A stretch of 64,000 bases of DNA from Nymphaea colorata. Taxonomy: Eukaryota; Streptophyta; Magnoliopsida; Nymphaeales; Nymphaeaceae. A program made the position numbers and the translations under genes. The notes beneath the pieces were generated by a model. It was not told the DNA's origin, searched no databases, and saw only the letters and a list, made by a program, of their open reading frames with translations. The stretch's first letter is position 1; the number at the start of each line of letters is the position of its first letter. Positions 27,601-48,149 of this stretch are shown here, in pieces. The stretch spans positions 23,212,981 to 23,276,980 of the forward strand of contig NC_045147.1 in NCBI RefSeq assembly GCF_008831285.2, given 5' to 3'.

Positions 27601-28210
27601 TATGGTCAGAACAAAAGGTCTCTCTAACCTCCACCATTTGAGTAGGCCTTTAGTTGACCTGTTTGCATATGAGAGAGAGAGGGTTGTCAAAAATTAGGTT
27701 AAAGAGGATTTCTCTAACAAATTTATGTACAGATGGGACTGTGGCGTGTTCATGATCAAGTATGCTGATTTCTATAGCCGAGGCCTCGAGCTCTCTTTCA
27801 GCCAGGTACAAGATATGATGTGGAAAATTTTCATTTTTTTACCTTTTACGGTATTTTAGTTCACAAAAAATGGGTACATGTCAGCTCATATCAATCTATC
27901 AGCATGGTTGCTGGCTTCAACTAATCTGACATATTGCAATTTTGGTCTCTTTTGCCTTGTTTGATCTTTTTAAATCGAAAAATTGAAGTGGAGCGAGTTG
28001 TCCTGATTCATTATGACCTATAGATTCTTTATGTATCTTTGTGCATTTCCCCAAGTAATCCATGTTTTATTCCAATGTTAATGACCTTTCATTAATTAGC
28101 CTAGTGAAACGTCCAATCTCTTTTGCTTTTGAACGGTGTTCTTGCAGGAGGACATGCCCTATTTCAGGAGGAGAACGGCCAAGGAGATTCTTTATCTGAG
28201 AGCAGATTGA
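21626..28210 (+). CDS. ESD4: Ubiquitin-like-specific cysteine protease (SUMO protease), ESD4/ULP1-like
   Basis: C48-family SUMO protease, 579 aa, that matures SUMO and removes it from conjugates, expected at the nuclear envelope or nucleoplasm. Exons: 21626-22642, 24598-24677, 24767-24860, 24951-25049, 26688-26777, 26870-26989, 27075-27178, 27733-27805, 28148-28210; phases agree throughout. The N-terminal 339 aa (exon 1) is basic, Ser/Thr/Pro-rich and poorly conserved, but it begins MGA followed by RKR, as in ESD4. The catalytic domain fills the rest: WLNDE (substrate groove), catalytic His470 in EIHWCLAV, Asp487 in YLDSL, the oxyanion Gln in LPEQQNG, and Cys538 in WDCGVFM. The C-terminus TAKEIL-LRAD matches the family end. 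Intron 1 carries an LTR-element remnant; the intron 4 donor is a weak GTTTGG. ESD4 versus ULP1A orthology is not resolved. Confidence 0.93.
23861..24271 (-). mobile_element. Deleted copia-like LTR retroelement in an intron
   Basis: Two direct copies of about 120 bases (23861-23988 and about 24102-24230, extending to 24271) flank about 110 bases of unique sequence. Read on the minus strand, the right-hand copy ends AAACA and is followed at once by TGGCATCAGAGACAGGTT (about 24083-24101). This is nearly the complement of the initiator tRNA-Met 3' end, TGGTATCAGAGCCAGGTT, so it is a primer-binding site. The full LTR would then be 24101-24271, starting TGTTAGATTC. The other LTR lacks about its first 40 bases, and the internal coding region is gone. 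No target-site duplication was found. It sits antisense in intron 1 of the SUMO protease gene. Confidence 0.75.
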
Positions 28211-30110
28211 TTCTTGTATTAATTTTGTTAATCTTACCTATCCGATGCCCAGAAGGAAGATCGCTTCTATATGAATATCAGAGCTGTTTCGATGGGATTT
28301 GATTGATCAACGGTTGTCAGATGGGTATAGCAGGTGAATTGTGGTTGCTGACGAATAGGGATCATGCAAGTTATGTACATTAGTTGCTGCTGGATGAGCT
28401 CGCTCAGCTGCTAGTTTTTCTTTCGTAGTTTTTTATGTGATGGAGATCGTTTCAAGCTCCAGCAGATTGTTTTGTAATGCGATGTTGGATATTGAAGTCA
28501 AATCTTCAGCATCGGTGAGAGGTCATGGAATGCCTATGTGTTTGAGCTACTCTTGTTTTTTTATTGTACTTCAGCTTGTGCACGGCAGAAATTTTCCCCA
28601 AGGGAAATGGCAATTTTTTCTTATTCTGCATGGCGTGATATTCGTGAGAACTGTCTGAGGCCGTGCTTGTTGCGTAAGACTTTTACTTCCAAGGGAAATG
28701 TCTCTTTACTATTTTTTTGTTCAAGATATTTAATGTTTTCTCAAAATCATGCCACAGAATTTAAACATATCTATTGGCCCCATTTTACATCTTCGTAGAT
28801 CTCGTTATTCACCCTTCGCAGCTCAAAGTACCGACATTGCGAATCAGATCAACCAAGTGCGGCGAGGAGAAAATCTAGTATTTTAAAAATGGAATTGGAA
28901 CAATAAAAGACCTTTTTGTATATAACAACCACGGCAACATTTGGGGCCCTATCCAATTTGTGCAGTGGTGCTCCAACTGTGTAACATGATACATATGACA
29001 TGCTTTTGTCTTATGTAATTTTGCCGACCAAGCAGGCATAAATTGTACAGACAATCTCTGCAGAATCTCTGGAGACCCTACGGTATGAGATGGATCTAGC
29101 TGAACATCAAACTTATTCAGTGACACATTTCAAATGCTAAATTGCAAAAGTTACCGCATCAATTTCTAAATAATGTGCAACTCCTTTTTGATGGTATATA
29201 AAAAAAAATATGCTTAATCCTTTATCACATAATAAATGTGGAGTTTCTGGAGGAAATGCAGAAGATTTGGCACATCCTCATCTACAATCGAGCAGTTGAA
29301 TGGTTACGTACTAACCAACAACAACAGTATTGCAGAAATTTGCCAGCGAATCAACTTCAGCTACAAAATCAGATCTTTTTGATACTGTTGACTGCACCAT
29401 CAAAGAAACTATCAGCAATTACCTTACTGTCGTTAGTTGCAGCACGAAAAGCTATATGACAGGATGCGTTGTCTCCATCGCTTCTTGGTCTCGGGATAAA
29501 GTACCTCTATGTCCTCGACATTATAAGCGTGTGACGTTTGAAAGACTACTCCCTTTCCCTCATTTCTAATTAGTCAACCAAACAGGGATTGTTCAATCCC
29601 TCCCTTTCCCTCCAACCAAACCAAACAGGGCGTAGATGTGAAGTTTCCCAGTCATCATCTTCCGCTAACAGTGCCATTCAACATAGGGGCCACGGCAATA
29701 CAATTAGCTCTGACAAGCAACAGGTCAATGAAGCTGAAAATGAATATCTGATGATGGCATAAATTCATGCCTTCCTCAAGTTTTGACTCCTTTTGGGTTT
29801 ACCTCTCATTTCTTCGCCTTCACAGTTACGTTGCTGAAAGCCTGTCCGGCAGCAGGAATATACAAAATTTGTGCTGAATTAGACGGAAGAGTCTGCTACA
29901 TGGATCTCTCCTGCATGGATAACAATTAACTGAGTTGAACTTCCATGAGATTAACTAATCCCCCTTTGTTGAATCATGTAACATAATTCAGGAAAAAGAG
30001 GAAAAGGTAATAAACTTGCATGCTAACCAGCATTTTGAAAATGCAAAGAAGCGTATATGCACACAAGATACATAATCCTATTTAACTTAAAAAAGTAAAA
30101 GTATCAACTA
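28211..30110. other. Intergenic region between convergent SUMO protease and PPR genes
   Basis: Both flanking genes end toward this stretch, so it must hold two 3' untranslated regions. A short duplicated text (CCCTTTCCCTC with AACCAAACAGGG) occurs twice at about 29553-29635 and looks like a small repeat. No further gene is supported. Confidence 0.55.
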
Positions 30111-30269
30111 GTGACATAATAAAGCACCCACAGCTATTTCTCCAACGGAGGCGATGAGGGGTACTACTCCAACCCAGCAGCCAAAAAGGTTGAAGTGCAC
30201 CTTGGCATAGTTGCCAGATGGCCAGAGCTCCTGGATGCTAACCAAAAACAGGCCTGAAGCAATTTCTTC

Positions 30270-32696
30270 TCATTTGGCTGTTGACTTACGTAAGCATTCC
30301 TCAGACAGAGATTGCAGAAGATAAGAAACTTCAGAAGTTACTCCTCTAAACAAGTACTGATCAACCAGCATTGAATACTTTAGAGCAAAATTTATTTGGT
30401 GACTATCAAAATTACATGGTGAAATGTCCTTCCACTCAGTCAATCTTCCTCTCATCCACAGACCATGCAAAAGAAAAGAATAGGTAACAGAATCTGGCGA
30501 CCACCCTTTACCAGCCATCTTGTCCATGAATTGACAAGCCAATTCAAGTTTTTTCTGGTTGCAAAGACAGATGATAACGGCATTGTAAGCAGCAGATTTG
30601 GGTTCCCAACTGTCAGCTATCAACCTTTTGTGAAAATGCACAAGCACGCTTTCCTCATGCTCTTTTTTGCCATTTTGTATAATAGTTTCAGCATTCAAGC
30701 TGGCGTTTGTGAGACCGTTGATCAAGTAGTGGTATGTTGTATCATTAGGAATGCAGTTTTCCTGCAGCATCTCTTCAAAAAACAGAGAAGCTTTCTCAAG
30801 CTCACCATGTCTGCAGCAACCTTGAATAAGTGTGCTGTAGGTAATGACGTTAGGTACTAAACCATGAGATTTCATCTCTTTGAGCAAGCATTCAGCCCTG
30901 TCTAGTCCTTGTATCTGACAGAAACCATGAATAAGTGTTGTATAGGTTACGACATTCGGTGTCAACTTCCGATTGAACATATTATCAAAAATCTTCTGGG
31001 CTTCAACCATATCATTCTTTTTGGCATAGCCATCTATAAGAGTTGTAAAGGTAAACTCATCAGGAGATATTTTTTGTTTTACCATTTCATCAACGCATAG
31101 GACTGCATCCTTCATCATGCCAAATTTACAGTAGCCTTTTACCATGGCGTTGTAGCCAATAAGCCCAGGTTTTATTCCCTTCCCTATCATAAACTTAAAG
31201 AGGCAGACTGCTCCATTAAGATCATTATTTCTGATGTATCCATCAACCAATGTAACATATACATAACTATCAGGAAGAATTTTTTGATCGAGCATTTCGG
31301 AGAGCAACTTCTTTGCAGTTGCAAGCATTCCTTTCTTGCAAACACCACTTATAAGACTGTTGTAAATATTTGCATCAGGCACCATTCCCCGCTCAATCAT
31401 CTTATCACGGACTGCTAATGCATCACGAACTTCACCAGCAATGACAAGGCCATGGACAAGAGCACCATAGGTCATTATATCAGGATGATGTCCTTTCTTA
31501 AGCATTTCAATAAATAAATCTAATGCTAGAGAAACTTCCCCGACTTTACAATGCACATGAATTAGAGAAGTATATGTAAACTTATTAGGAACCAAGTTCT
31601 GATCAAACAACATTTTCATGAGATCGACTGCTTCTTTAACCTTTCCCTCCTTGCAGAAACCAGATACGAGAGCATTGTAAGTTACAATATCAGGAATCAC
31701 GTCATTTTCTTCCATACTCCTGAAAACCTTCATCGCTTCGTTCATATTGCCATGTTTGCACAAACCATTAATAAGATTATTGTATATGAATGCATTAATC
31801 GTCACACCCCTGTTTCTCATATCAGCCAAATGCTTCTCCACTGCCTTAAAATTGCCCTTCAAGCACAACCCATTGATGATAGGACCATAACTTACAACTG
31901 TTGGCAAAAACCCCTTCATCTTCATCTCCTCTAGGAGCTCAATAGCATGTCGAATCTCCCCTTTTCTGCAGTAACCATCGATGAGAATATTATAAAAGAC
32001 AACATTTGGAACACAAAGCCCTCCCCACCTGTCCCTAATAATCTTTCTACCTTCTTCGACCTTCCCCATCTTGCACAAACCTTTGACAATTATACACGTG
32101 CTGTAGTTGTCGGCTGAGCCGTCTCCCCTTTTCAGCAATTCCAAATACAAATCATGGGCAGCTCCTATCTTCCCACCATTAACAAGGGCATTGAGCAATG
32201 AATTACACGAGACAACCCTAGGGAAGTAACCCAGCTTCTTCGATAGAGCAAAGAACTCTAGAGCCTTGTCAGGTAAACGCGCATTAGAAGAAGCAACTAT
32301 CAAGAAGTTCAACACATCTGCCGCAGGAAGTACCCGCCTTTCCATCATCTTTGGAATCAAAGCATCTACATCCTGGAACCGGTTCGACCGCGCCAATAGT
32401 CTCAGAATCGCGGAATATGATCTCGAATCCGGCCTCCCCCTCGAAACCCATTCCAAAAAGCTCAAACCCAACTCAGGACTATGAATTCTATCGATAACAA
32501 GAGGGATGGCGACCAAGACCAAGTCCTCTTCCTCCTGCGAAAACCGATCTTGAAGGGGCGTCTCCCATTGTTCTCTAGTTATAAGGATTCTCACGGCATC
32601 CTTCACGATGGCGTGAAGGGCCTTTTGTTGATTTTTACCAGAATACGAAGAGAAAGATCTCGTTTTAATGGGAACTACGAAGAGGACTCTTGACAT
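30270..32696 (-). CDS. Organellar pentatricopeptide repeat protein, P class (At1g52620-like)
   Basis: Intronless, 808 aa. The first ATG of the frame is at 32694-32696; the frame is open a few codons further, but only from a TTG. The N-terminus (MSRVLFVVPIKTRSFSSYSG) is Arg/Ser-rich without acidic residues, like a mitochondrial presequence. From about residue 90 the protein is a nearly continuous array of 35-residue PPR units of the P type, recognisable by repeated V-[TS]-Y-N-[AT]-L-I-x-G-x-C-K-x-G phrases. There is no C-terminal E/DYW editing domain. P-class PPR proteins bind specific organellar RNAs for stability, splicing or translation. The arrangement and wording resemble the Arabidopsis At1g52620 family, by recollection and not by alignment. 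It is divergent with NOP16; the shared intergenic space is about 1.2 kb. Its target RNA is unknown. Confidence 0.92.
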   Translation of the reverse strand: MSRVLFVVPIKTRSFSSYSGKNQQKALHAIVKDAVRILITREQWETPLQDRFSQEEEDLVLVAIPLVIDRIHSPELGLSFLEWVSRGRPDSRSYSAILRLLARSNRFQDVDALIPKMMERRVLPAADVLNFLIVASSNARLPDKALEFFALSKKLGYFPRVVSCNSLLNALVNGGKIGAAHDLYLELLKRGDGSADNYSTCIIVKGLCKMGKVEEGRKIIRDRWGGLCVPNVVFYNILIDGYCRKGEIRHAIELLEEMKMKGFLPTVVSYGPIINGLCLKGNFKAVEKHLADMRNRGVTINAFIYNNLINGLCKHGNMNEAMKVFRSMEENDVIPDIVTYNALVSGFCKEGKVKEAVDLMKMLFDQNLVPNKFTYTSLIHVHCKVGEVSLALDLFIEMLKKGHHPDIMTYGALVHGLVIAGEVRDALAVRDKMIERGMVPDANIYNSLISGVCKKGMLATAKKLLSEMLDQKILPDSYVYVTLVDGYIRNNDLNGAVCLFKFMIGKGIKPGLIGYNAMVKGYCKFGMMKDAVLCVDEMVKQKISPDEFTFTTLIDGYAKKNDMVEAQKIFDNMFNRKLTPNVVTYTTLIHGFCQIQGLDRAECLLKEMKSHGLVPNVITYSTLIQGCCRHGELEKASLFFEEMLQENCIPNDTTYHYLINGLTNASLNAETIIQNGKKEHEESVLVHFHKRLIADSWEPKSAAYNAVIICLCNQKKLELACQFMDKMAGKGWSPDSVTYSFLLHGLWMRGRLTEWKDISPCNFDSHQINFALKYSMLVDQYLFRGVTSEVSYLLQSLSEECLRKSTAK

Positions 32697-32833
32697 TAAA
32701 GAGGGAAAAGCCAAAGGGCAGACGAAACGGAAAGAGAGAGGAAGAACGGGTTACTGCAGCAATAAACATAACAAACCTCATCATTCGCAGTGGAAATTCT
32801 TAATCGCCATGATTGACAAACGAAAACGAAAAT

Positions 32834-32836
<3 letters not shown>

Positions 32837-32870
<34 letters not shown>
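32837..32870. repeat. (CT)n microsatellite in the PPR leader
   Basis: About 17 TC units, read as (GA)n on the PPR coding strand, 141-174 bases upstream of its start codon. GA/CT tracts are frequent in plant 5' leaders. Confidence 0.95.
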
Positions 32871-32875
<5 letters not shown>

Positions 32876-33876
32876 TTCTTCCTTCTCTCGGGGAAAGGGG
32901 GAAGGGTTTTTCCTAAAACCCCTTCCAAGGAAGGCGTTGGGGGGAAGAAGGAGAAGTAAAAAATTGCGAACCCGATTACCGAAAGTACCCCCCAACTTTC
33001 ACAACCTTTTAGAATCGCAAAGAGGGTCCGAGTCCGATAGTATCAAATGAAATTTCATAAGGCTCTCACGAATCTAAATCCAATGGTTGGTCCGACTTAT
33101 TTTTGAACTCCGATTAAACTATACTAATTTCCAAGCTCCTGATTGTTGAGTCCAGACTCCAAATACTGAGTTCCAAGCTAGATCAACGCTCCATTAAAAC
33201 TTAGTAGGTATAAGAAATAGCAGTAACAAAAACTTAGTAGGTAAAAGAAATAGCAGTAACGATCTTGTAAGTTTTGAGGAAAAATCATCAGTAGAACATT
33301 GGCAATATGAACACTAATATAGGGTTTATGAATCTTTATAAAGATTAAGTCAGATACAATGAAACCATGTGTCCTAGTGTTCCATAAATTTGTTCAAAAG
33401 ATTAGCACATATTCATAGAATCTCACATTAGTATTATTATTACCAAATCCCTAAAGAGTGCAAGCTTTTGCAAGTTCTTGGGACAAAAGAGAGAATATTT
33501 CAGAATACTTGCCTAACAAATCGGATCTCCTATGAATTTGGGCTCATTTTTTGTTGTACTACATTCGATGCAAGTCTTGGCAATTGGCATGCTTAATTTA
33601 AACCTGCATCATTCATGAACTCCATAACTTTGGTGAGTCACTCTTACTAGATAAACATAATCCTTATGGGACAACAATAACATGCTGGATAATCTGTGCT
33701 ACATCTGCTGTGAGCAAGTCCTAACTATTTTTTTATTTTGGATCTGAATCTGATGTCAGAGTTGTAAATGGATCTTGTTGAAATTGTTTAGGTCCGCCAA
33801 ATCTACTCCGTTTAAGTAAGGGTATTTTGGTGACTTGGAAGCTAACCCCAAAACCCCCGCAAAAGGTTGGGGAGGA

Positions 33877-33884
33877 AAACCCTA
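33877..33884 (+). promoter_or_regulatory. Telo-box (AAACCCTA) upstream of NOP16
   Basis: AAACCCTA ends 23 bases before the NOP16 start codon. Telo-boxes near the transcription start are a known feature of plant ribosomal-protein and ribosome-biogenesis genes, which fits the gene it precedes. Confidence 0.6.
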
Positions 33885-33907
33885 GCGAGAGAGGGAGAGG
33901 AAGAGAG

Positions 33908-35934
33908 ATGGCTCGATCGAGGAGGAAATATCAGAAGTCTAGGCCGAAAGTGCGCGTTGGTCTACCGAAGAAGAAGCCCAACATCTTCAAGCCTGCCTTC
34001 TCCATCCCGCCAAAGCTCTGCTCCGTCACAGATGCAAGGTTCCTTTCTTTCTCTCTCTTTCTCTTTGATTCTTTCTTTCGCTTTCTATTATGCTTGATCG
34101 ACCGTTTCCTGTTAGCAGGGCTTCTTTTGTTGATGGGTATTTTTTTTCTGTCTCTTGTAAAGTGTGGTTTATGAAAATTGCTTACGTTGGTGTTTACCAT
34201 TTTCCGATCTGTCTAGCGGAGAATGGGACGATTCAGGTTCCGTTTTGACGAATTATCGGTCGTTCGGGGTCGTGTCGAATCCAAACTTTCTTGGCGTTCG
34301 AGCGCGGACGAACCATATCGTTGAGAGCCGCGCATTGCAAGTTCCGTTGGAGAAGAATGTGGAAGATGGTGATGCGGGCGATTCGACGATGGGGAACCCA
34401 CAATTTGCTGGGGACGACAGTGGAAGTGATCTGGAAGAAGATGGTACTTTTTCGATCCCTTGTAATTATCTTGGTTCTTTTCTGTTCTCTTATTTACGAA
34501 GTATTTCATGATTGAAAGCTAACTGCAAAATGAGGGGTTTGAATTTGGTTTTGTTCATCTCGTTGTGGCTGATTGTAACAATCAAGTGATAGAATCATGT
34601 CTTCATTCATCCTTCTCTTTTTTCTTTTTTGAGGTTGGGCGAGGTTCACGTAGTTATGGTGTCCTGTTAGATTTATGTTCAGATTTGTTTGGCTAGGTGT
34701 TCAATTCTTATCTCTGTCATCGGATGTCTCCGAAGAGACAATTCTTTTCTCTGTTACTCTTGCACTTCTATGCTATGATTCTACTTCCCTTTTCTGTTCG
34801 TATGATCTCTTCTTACGGAATAGGACAGGTTAAATAATTGGGCTACTATCACAAGCCTCCGTGGTTTCCAACTTCTGGGTGTTCCCCAATTTTCTCATAC
34901 TGGTAGTCAGGTGGGACAAGAGATCATGAAAGATAGAAATTGCCTTTTCCAGTTGATCTGCGTATGTTTAATAGCGCGGTCTGCAGTTAAATCACGTGGT
35001 GCAAGTATAGCAGCTCAATCTTCTTTTATGTTTGAGTGTTGCATTGTTAATTAATTCAATATGGTTAAGACCGAGACACCTGTCGTCGCTGTTGGGATCC
35101 GAAATATAGTTGGGTTGATGATTTCGGCATTTTCGTATCATTTACCTGTACCAAAAATAATGTAACGTTCGTTAATTTTGCGTTCCACAATCCGCACTAT
35201 CGATTACGTGGTTTGATCTTTGAATTGAAAAGCCGAATACGTCCTTGGGATATATTATTTCTTAATTTGGAGGGACGCTTGTAATTGCTGAGAAGTAGTA
35301 TTGGGGTTATGAAGATAAGAAAGGGGAGGTCTTATGATGATTATCGTTTAGAGGCGAAAACGCTTCATCATTAGTCTTGCCCGTATCCCTATTCAATTTA
35401 CTTTCTGCTAGTTCAAATCCTATCTTCGTTGGTCATTTTCTATTCGTTTTTTCTTTCAAACGGTCTCCGATGAAAGACCATGTTATTCAGAAGAGAAATG
35501 TTTACCTTGTGTTACATTCGGTTTTTTCAGTTATCTTTCTGATTATAGTTATGTGTGGCCCTTTATGCTATGCCGAGCTTTTCTAATCCAATGCATATTT
35601 TTTGTTTTCCCTGGCTACGCTAGATTTGAAATCAGCTCTTGGGAAGAAGCGAAGAGATGGAAAAGTTATGCCGTTGCAGCCATTGACCAAAATGCAACGA
35701 GTTTACGTTGGTCAATTAATTTCGAAATATGGTGATGATTATGAGGTATTGCTTAGGAATGTTATGCAATCTACAATTTATAATATAATAAGCCATCTTC
35801 TCTGAATCTTTTATTTTATTTTGCAGAGGATGTTCATGGATACCAAACTGAATACGATGCAGCATTCAGTTGCAACCCTAGAGAAGCTATGCAAACGGTT
35901 TTACCTCAACGGGAAGATGAAACCTCTTTCATAG
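33908..35934 (+). CDS. NOP16: Nucleolar protein 16, 60S ribosome biogenesis factor
   Basis: 195 aa in four exons: 33908-34038, 34217-34443, 35624-35745, 35827-35934; phases 2, 1, 0 join correctly. NOP16 is a small basic nucleolar protein in early pre-60S particles. Seen here: a basic N-terminus MARSRRKYQKSRPKVRVGLP, the core EWDDSGSVL-NY-SFGVVSNPN, an acidic middle (DDSGSDLEED), then the conserved block QPLTKMQRVYVGQLISKYGDDYE and MFMDTKLNTMQHSVATLEKL. The last exon ends KRFYLNGKMKPLS. The order and length match the family. The start is the first ATG whose frame gives the conserved N-terminus; the frame is open further upstream. A telo-box lies just upstream. Intron 2 is about 1.2 kb with nothing else recognisable in it. 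Confidence 0.93.
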
Positions 35935-37068
35935 GTCTGAGATTCCCCTCCGTAGTGGATTGAGAGGATACCAAGAAAAGGATGAGAAACTGTAGTGTCC
36001 ATTTTTTTTCTCCTTTTCTGCTTGGATTATCTTTTGAGCCGTGTAGATGTGTCACGTTCAAATAGATTTACTGCAATGATTTTTCATTTAGTAAACGTTT
36101 TTGGGCTACATGCGATGGATAAGCTGGTGCAACCTGTTTATGCCAATGAAAATATGTGGATAGGCCTGGAGTATATGAGCCATCAAACTTGTCTGGTATG
36201 CTGTATATGAGATTAGTCCTGAGACATCCGAGCATGTGATAAGACAATCCGAACAGGATAAAAGAAGTCCACATTACAAGCCGTGAGAAGAGTTGAGAGA
36301 ATATTCTTCATTCAAGAAAATGAAAGTATCGTTTGGAGAGATGCAGCAACAAAACTCTGCAAGTCCTTGTTTTTGTCATTTTATAGGCAAGCTGAGCTTA
36401 GACAGACATTACCAGTTTATTCCAAGGGGCACCCTTGGTGTTGAAATCGTTTGTTCAACCTGAAGGTATGAGTCGAACTCCCTCGTCGAGTTGACGGGAT
36501 TCAATTAGCTAGCTGTGTGTGGGGTTGCTGAACAGGCTTGAGGAAGTCACAAATGCATGGCGATCAGTTTAGTATTACGCCTGACAATCGTTAGGACTGC
36601 TTTGACAACGCTTTAAAGCACTTTTTTTAATGCCATTAGCGCTTTGGATGATGGTCATCATGTGATAGTGTAGAGTTTCATTCGCCTTATTCTTGCCTTA
36701 TTTGGCGATAGTAACTCTTAAATAGTTATATTTGAATCTATATGAAAACAGCGGATCTTCTGAACCAATTTTAATAAATAGACAATTGTTCTGCTGTATG
36801 GATGTGACCATTGAAGGTTGAGAGTACGATATAGAGAATTCCCATGAGCATAATCATAGGAAAAATATATAAGGTTCACTATCTCTGCCAAGCACAGAGG
36901 CTACAGGGAGTGAATTGGTGGTACACTAGGATACATCACCTAGTGGGAAAAACAATTCAACGCTTATCATAGCAGGACAAAAAGGCATCTGCGCAAAGAA
37001 CCGGATATGGAATTGCCTAGATGTATAGGGTGCCCTGGGAAATGTGCGCAGTGCTGCACCAAGTTCAA
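35935..37068. other. Intergenic region between NOP16 and kinesin-13, convergent ends
   Basis: Holds the 3' untranslated regions of NOP16 (plus strand) and of the kinesin gene (minus strand). The sequence is AT-rich, without repeats or open frames that I can support. Confidence 0.55.
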
Positions 37069-45702
<8,634 letters not shown>

Positions 45703-46414
45703 CTGGGCACAGACAGTACTAGGCGTTGGGCGCCAAATCCAGCGAATCAAATCTGGTGTTCTGCACAGACACCAGACAAAGCGAAGCAAAAATATAAAAA
45801 AGTCAAACGATCACAACCCGATATCCCGAAAAACTGAAAAGAAATCCATTTAAAAAGGTCCCAGTCTCGCAAACTACGCAGTGCAAGATCTCATGAGAAT
45901 CGCAGCTAAAACATTAAGAAGAATGCATTAACTTGTTCCCCTATTAAATGAATCAAACAAGAGAATCAGCCACAAGAAGCTCAAAGCAAAGCACAAGACA
46001 GCGGAACTTCTTTTCTTTGCACCAATGCATAAAGACTGATCGCAAAAGTCGAGGACCCAAGGACCCTACGCTTTACCATGAAACAAAAGAAGCAGTCACC
46101 AGTTCCTTCCAGGAAGATCGGAGCAGTCGGAAGGAACTCACAATCTCCTGGGACGAATGGGGCGATCCCTCGTGGCAAGATCGCGGGATTTGGTAGCGAT
46201 CCAAAGATCAGCAAACCATCGACCAGCCAATCGACGGGTGGATCCAAACAAGACGCTCCCTAGTTCTTCATAAACGCCATCCGATCAACGAGGGAACGCG
46301 GGAGAATTAATGAGGCGACAGGAGACCCTCTCCTCCCTTCCTCCTTCTCCGGTGAGACCATCCGAGATCGGAGACGGAACAACCCGACCTTCCCATTCAG
46401 CTTTCTAAAAGCCA

Positions 46415-46452
<38 letters not shown>

Positions 46453-46610
46453 AATTGCAAGCAATAAGAGGGAGTGCGGGATCGAAAGAGAAAGAGCTAT
46501 GCGGTAGCACGCAGGAGAGAGAGGGATAGAGAGAGACTGAGGAAGACGATGGCCAGGGACGGCACGCGGGAGCACATCCCTGAGATTCCCTTGACTCAAA
46601 AAAACACAAG
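45703..46610 (-). promoter_or_regulatory. 5' leader and probable leader intron of the kinesin gene
   Basis: On the minus strand two possible acceptors lie before the start codon: CTGTGCAG ending near 45763, and CTGTGCCCAG immediately before the ATG. Farther upstream, 46260-46600 is GA-rich on the coding strand with a (GA)n tract (46416-46448). This is typical of a plant 5' leader, so transcription probably starts near 46600. The donor of the leader intron is not fixed. Confidence 0.4.
46416..46448. repeat. (CT)n microsatellite in the kinesin leader
   Basis: About 16 CT units; on the kinesin strand this is a (GA)n tract in the probable first leader exon. Confidence 0.95.
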
Positions 46611-48149
46611 TAAATAAATAAATAACTATTTTTTTGAATGAGCCATGTGAATTGCCAAAATTAGTCCTCGGCGTGTACTCAAGGACGAATTTGGCCATCT
46701 TCAAAAATTTTGGCAATTCAAGAAACGATTGTCTAAATTTTTTTATATTATCAAAACGCAGTTAAATCTCTCAACCCGATAGCCGTTAATTCTTTGTTTT
46801 TCTCCTTACATTGACTGAATTAAGTTTCTTTTTAAGAAGAACAAAATCCAAGTTATGTGCCATATTAACAATACCAAAAAACATAATGTGCAGACCATAG
46901 TTCAAGGGTAACACTTATATAAATCCAGATCTTATCGTTAAAATCGATTTCATCAGAGGTCCGAAACCACTTGTGTGGATATTTTTTTACCTGCTCCTTA
47001 AAACATCCTTGTGCAGTTAGACTCTCACTATCAAAAGTAGTTAGCATTACTAATATGTTAAGAATCAATTGTATGGCCTTATCGTTGGCTGGAAGCTGAA
47101 TATATGCACATTTTGGATGGAAATTTGTGCCAATCAAACTAATAGTTGAAGTACTTAAAATGATGCATTCTCGAAGGACCACATATTTTTCTTACTGATC
47201 AATGATTATTACAATATCTAGTAACCTATCATATATTTCACAGTGCACAAATATGTTGTGAGATAAGTTGTTTATTTGGCTTGTTTTAAGCTCATAATAT
47301 TCTTTGAATGAGCAAGAAGTTAACAACTCACTATCGAAAGAAGACTAGAAGGAACTTTTATTTTCTTTGCTTTTGGGGTATTGGGCAACATTAGAACCTG
47401 AGTGGAGTACAGTACAACATTCTACTTGAACGTCGTAATGTCCCCTTTTATAGTTCAAATGAGTAACACACACCACAATTTTTAAATATTCTTAAGGTAA
47501 CATTTGATGCACAGGATGTAAAAATTTGAAGGAAAAATTACTATGGAAAAAAGTAGAACCTATTTAAGAATTTTTTCTAAATTCAATGAAAACACAGGGT
47601 AAAATTCCTTGTGTTTGACAAAGCAAGAGAAAACCATACCAACAGGGTAAAATTCTTACGATGCATAGTCTTTTTACAGTACATCAAAAGGGGCCTAACA
47701 GTTACAAATTTGACAACATAGGTAAAAGATCATAAAAAACAACTAGCAAACTTGCATTTTTCAAACAAATTCAAAATTGAGTCTTTTTAAAAATAAAAAT
47801 CATATTTTTTGAACTACTTGAACTATTTTCAGTCATAAAATATGATATATGTGATTGGCAACTATAAAATTGGTTGTTTTTAATCGTGAATAACACATTC
47901 ACATGGGTCGCACTTAACTGCGTAAAACTTCAGTTATGCGTGCAAGTTTTCAATTTTAATTGAACTGAAAAACTTGCAAAGAAATCCATGTGAAGTCAGA
48001 TTAAACTTAACCGTTATTAATTTTAATTGGTACCAAAATTTTTATGGTGTTGGCTTATTATGTTACATTGTTACAATGAACAATGTAGAGAGGAAACTCT
48101 TTTGTCGGTTGGATCGATTTCAAGATTGGCTGCAGTGGTCATTTTGAAA

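Larger units (their letters stand above)
32697..33907. promoter_or_regulatory. Divergent intergenic region between PPR and NOP16 genes
   Basis: Holds the promoters of both genes. A (CT)n tract at 32837-32870 lies in the probable PPR leader. An imperfect 33-base tandem duplication lies at 33198-33260, with AACTTAGTAGGTA-AAGAAATAGCAGTAAC phrases. No TATA box was chosen for either gene. Confidence 0.5.

Noticed and set aside
30465-30860. 131-codon plus-strand frame
   Set aside because: It is the antisense shadow of the PPR coding region.
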